The notes under the pieces: model-generated
The model's database searches: none
What the model was told of the DNA's origin: nothing
The model's input: the letters and a program-made list of their open reading frames with translations, nothing else
Translations under genes and position numbers: made by a program
IMG/VR virus record: IMGVR_UViG_3300025789_000028
Coordinates: 1 to 64,000 of that record
DNA from: a virus
Direction: 5' to 3' (one strand)
Length of the DNA stretch: 64,000 nt
Part shown: positions 62,349 to 64,000 of the stretch, piece after piece
Layout: the number at the start of each line of letters is the position of its first letter
How positions within the stretch are numbered: the first letter of the stretch is position 1

Positions 62349-63398
62349 TTATTTAAATCTTTTGTACCATATCTCGGCACTCTTATTAGTATATTTAGTC
62401 AAACTAAACTGATTTAGTCTAACATTGATAGCAGGAAAGTTATATGCACGATTCAATGCTTTAGTAATATCTGCGCTATCAGTAGGGTCAGAACACCCTG
62501 TTGCTAACCACGGAATTTCTGTTGTGCCAACTAAAGGGATACCCTCACTAATCAAATCTGCACCAACAATATTAAATGTTTCACTGAAATTACATTGCAT
62601 GCCTATGTCCATATCAGAACACAAATGCAAAAATTCTTCATGGGGTGCCCAATCATGTCTAATTAATCTATGCCCTGCACTATAAAGATGTGCAAAGAAG
62701 CCCTCTAGATTATGTAGTACAGGTTGACCTTTCATTTCAACACGACCTGCATTGATATGAAAATGCAATTTTTTACCTTGTTGAGTAGCAAAGTCAAGTG
62801 CGGCTACTGCTTGAACCATGTGATTCTTTAATGGTCTAACAGCACCAAAACATCCTACATCAATATGGTCCTTAGTCTTATAAATTTTTCTTGGTGGACT
62901 AAATTTCTGTGGATAGTAATTGGGTAGATAAAAGACTTTCTTCAATGTTTCACTATCACTCCAACGATTAACAGTTTGTAAGTAAGTTCTAATTTCACGC
63001 AACATTCTAGGTGCGTTTACACCAATACTAATGTTTTCAAAATGACTATAGTCACCGATCCAATTCATTGCCATGCCTTCGCCAGCCATGAAAGGCATCT
63101 CACTATGAATGCGAACAATCCACTTTACATTAGGATGTAATTTACAAAGTGATGTGAACTTACTGGGAACAACCCATAATGCTTCAATAATAACATAGTC
63201 TGGATTGTGTTTAGTAACTAGTCTGTCAATACAATTATTATCGATTGCAACTTCCATGACTGATTTAATACCAACTTTATTCAGCATTCTATTAACAAAT
63301 GATGCAGAATTGTATAGACCTGTAGTCAATCCAATTTTAGTATCTACTTTTTCACTATAATTTTCTCTGCGTTTGAGAATGAATAAAATTTTCGACAT
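62349..63398 (-). CDS. GT-B (GT4-like) glycosyltransferase
   Basis: 349 residues from ATG 63398 (MSKILFILKRRENYSEKVDT); a TTG at 63425 would add nine residues. The C-terminal Rossmann domain has VGCFGAVRPLKNHMVQAVAA and the donor-site motif CNFSETFNIVGADLISEGIP (E..7..E). The N-terminal domain includes WIVRIHSEMPFMAGEG. Members transfer sugars from nucleotide donors. The target may be DNA, virion or host surface glycan. A late motif lies upstream. Confidence 0.82.
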   Translation of the reverse strand: MSKILFILKRRENYSEKVDTKIGLTTGLYNSASFVNRMLNKVGIKSVMEVAIDNNCIDRLVTKHNPDYVIIEALWVVPSKFTSLCKLHPNVKWIVRIHSEMPFMAGEGMAMNWIGDYSHFENISIGVNAPRMLREIRTYLQTVNRWSDSETLKKVFYLPNYYPQKFSPPRKIYKTKDHIDVGCFGAVRPLKNHMVQAVAALDFATQQGKKLHFHINAGRVEMKGQPVLHNLEGFFAHLYSAGHRLIRHDWAPHEEFLHLCSDMDIGMQCNFSETFNIVGADLISEGIPLVGTTEIPWLATGCSDPTDSADITKALNRAYNFPAINVRLNQFSLTKYTNKSAEIWYKRFK

Positions 63399-63426
63399 GT
63401 ATGGTGTATTGCTTTCGTTAGTCAAA

Positions 63427-63433
63427 TATTTAT
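63427..63433 (-). promoter_or_regulatory. Late-type ATAAATA motif
   Basis: Minus-strand ATAAATA, 28 bases before ATG 63398. Confidence 0.5.
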
Positions 63434-63475
63434 CGGAATAAACTACGACTGTATATTAAGTTAATGTGACAATGG

Positions 63476-63546
63476 TACCCAGTAGAGGTAACGCTCCTCT
63501 GTCGCACGATTATCAGTCGTGTGCTCTACTTTTGAGCTAACCGGGT
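63476..63546 (-). tRNA. tRNA-Ile (GAU) with atypical T-loop
   Basis: Acceptor ACCCGGT/ACTGGGT, D-stem GCTC/GAGC, anticodon stem CACGA/TCGTG with loop CTGATAA, T-stem AGAGG/CCTCT. The T-loop is AGCGTTA in place of the near-universal TTC-containing loop. Discriminator A, CCA encoded. Confidence 0.8.
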
Positions 63547-63555
63547 AAATTTTGG

Positions 63556-63630
63556 AGGTGCGAGTCAGATTTGAACTGACGGTTTTACGGATTTGCAATC
63601 CGTTGCATTGGACCACTCTGCCACCGCACC
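63556..63630 (-). tRNA. tRNA-Cys (GCA)
   Basis: Acceptor GGTGCGG/TCGCACC, anticodon stem ACGGA/TCCGT with loop TTGCAAA, T-stem GTCAG/CTGAC with loop TTCAAAT. Discriminator U, as expected for Cys; CCA encoded. Confidence 0.9.
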
Positions 63631-63633
63631 GTG

Positions 63634-63759
63634 TTAATGATTTAGTTTTGCTATTGCGCCCAAAACACAATGAATGTCTAAATGCAGTCTATGAGCAATT
63701 TCAGTTGCGTCTAGATGCCTATCTAATAACTCTTTAACTTGCATTACGATGTATGACAT
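63634..63759 (-). CDS. Small helix-turn-helix-like protein, 41 residues
   Basis: MSYIVMQVKELLDRHLDATE then IAHRLHLDIHCVLGAIAKLN. LLDRHLDATEIAHRLHLDIH fits a helix-turn-helix. GGGAG lies upstream and the conserved 36-base element (copy B) precedes it. It resembles the 49-residue protein at 6462 in plan. Confidence 0.6.
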   Translation of the reverse strand: MSYIVMQVKELLDRHLDATEIAHRLHLDIHCVLGAIAKLNH

Positions 63760-63774
63760 AGAATCTCCCGTCTA

Positions 63775-63810
63775 TACATATATAACGCCTCAGAAGTCAT
63801 TCCTGTTGAC
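63775..63810 (-). promoter_or_regulatory. Conserved 36-base element, copy B
   Basis: Minus-strand GTCAACAGGAAT, four variable bases, TCTGAGGCGTT, then ATATATG. It matches copy A at 2906 in both blocks and in spacing, 16 bases before the small HTH gene. Confidence 0.55.
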
Positions 63811-63828
63811 ATGTTTTGGGTATCTTGG

Positions 63829-63915
63829 TGGAGAGCCAGGGAGTCGAACCCTGTGACCGTATTACTACGGTCTACGGATTAGCAATCCGCTGCATTACCA
63901 TCCTGCCCGCTCTCC
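63829..63915 (-). tRNA. tRNA-Ser (GCU)
   Basis: Acceptor GGAGAGC/GCTCTCC, anticodon stem GCGGA/TCCGT with loop TTGCTAA, long variable arm with GACCGTA/TACGGTC pairing, T-stem CAGGG/CCCTG. Class II structure, CCA encoded. Confidence 0.9.
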
Positions 63916-63925
63916 ATTATCTTGG

Positions 63926-64000
63926 AGGAAGATGTGAGATTCGAACTCACGGGACCTTTCGGACCTCTAGTTTTCAAGACTAGTGCAATCGACCACTCTG
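63926..64000 (-). tRNA. tRNA-Ser (UGA), 5' end outside the window
   Basis: Anticodon stem CTAGT/ACTAG with loop CTTGAAA (anticodon TGA), a variable arm with GGTCC..GGTCC, T-stem GTGAG/CTCAC, acceptor 3' strand ATCTTCC, CCA encoded. The first part of the gene is cut off by the window. Confidence 0.85.

Noticed and set aside
63461-63737. Short ORFs on both strands over the tRNA cluster
   Set aside because: They overlap tRNA-Ile and tRNA-Cys almost completely and encode tRNA complements, not proteins.
60242-64000. Possible ochre suppressor tRNA to read the fibre TAA
   Set aside because: Anticodons in the cluster read as GCC, CAU (three), GAU, GCA, GCU and UGA; none reads TAA.
1-64000. CRISPR arrays, insertion sequences, integrase or attachment sites
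   Set aside because: No regularly spaced direct repeats with unique spacers, no transposase or recombinase motifs, and no tRNA-linked duplications were seen.

Overview
The window looks like about 64 kb of a large, AT-rich tailed-phage (myovirus-like) genome. Most genes are tiny, densely packed on the plus strand and joined by ATGA start/stop overlaps. I see no integrase, transposase or rRNA. T4-type traits are an ATP-dependent DNA ligase, dCMP deaminase, MazG, GIY-YIG and HNH endonucleases, and many ATAAATA late-promoter motifs. Four genes start with short peptides resembling capsid-targeting sequences, and a tRNA cluster lies at the right end. The host-derived proteins (ClpX, ClpP, ClpS, an IbpA-like Hsp20, ErpA, bS21, IF-1, a parvulin, a phasin-like protein) look proteobacterial. 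A phasin hints at a polyhydroxyalkanoate-making host, possibly a freshwater betaproteobacterium; that is inference.

Layout. 0-3.4 kb: small unknown proteins, including a repeated family starting MNER(I/L). 3.4-10 kb: small genes behind near-identical strong sigma70-type promoters, plus a phasin-like protein, a GNAT, a lipoprotein and membrane peptides. 10-13.4 kb: a minus-strand probable glycosyltransferase, DNA ligase, more family copies and tRNA-Phe. 13.5-23.3 kb: a proteostasis block (membrane/coiled-coil protein, ClpX, bS21, Hsp20, ClpS, a degenerate phosphoesterase, SprT, two unknown long proteins, ClpP). 23.3-31 kb: early-type small genes, a SWIM protein, a phosphoesterase, a winged-helix protein, a cupin, MazG, a 7Fe ferredoxin, dCMP deaminase and DUF4337. 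31-36.4 kb: probable virion or prohead genes mixed with IF-1, an SGNH pair, superoxide dismutase and ErpA. 36.4-48 kb: large glycine/asparagine-rich fibre or adhesin proteins and a papain-like protease. 48-50.2 kb: pirin and methyltransferases. 50.2-54.7 kb: a minus-strand early block with the same promoters. 54.8-60.2 kb: 2OG-Fe(II) oxygenase-like proteins, a PP-loop ATPase, a degenerate phosphoesterase, a subtilase and a GNAT. 60.2-64 kb: minus-strand tRNAs with HNH, parvulin, a GT-B glycosyltransferase and small genes.

How the genes may work together. Three parts of the translation-initiation apparatus occur: IF-1, ribosomal protein bS21 and a CAU tRNA with initiator-like features. Several late-type promoter motifs lie only 4-6 bases before the start codon, so those messages would be leaderless or nearly so. 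Together this suggests a phage that reshapes initiation on host ribosomes (inference). A second theme is protein quality control with altered ClpX loops. A third is iron-sulfur and oxidative-stress genes (ferredoxin, ErpA, SOD); the SOD carries a possible capsid-targeting leader. A fourth is pairing of intact enzymes with relatives that have lost their catalytic residues (two metallophosphoesterase folds, one SGNH fold).

All calls were made by eye. Family names rest on recognised motifs, and no database search was run.
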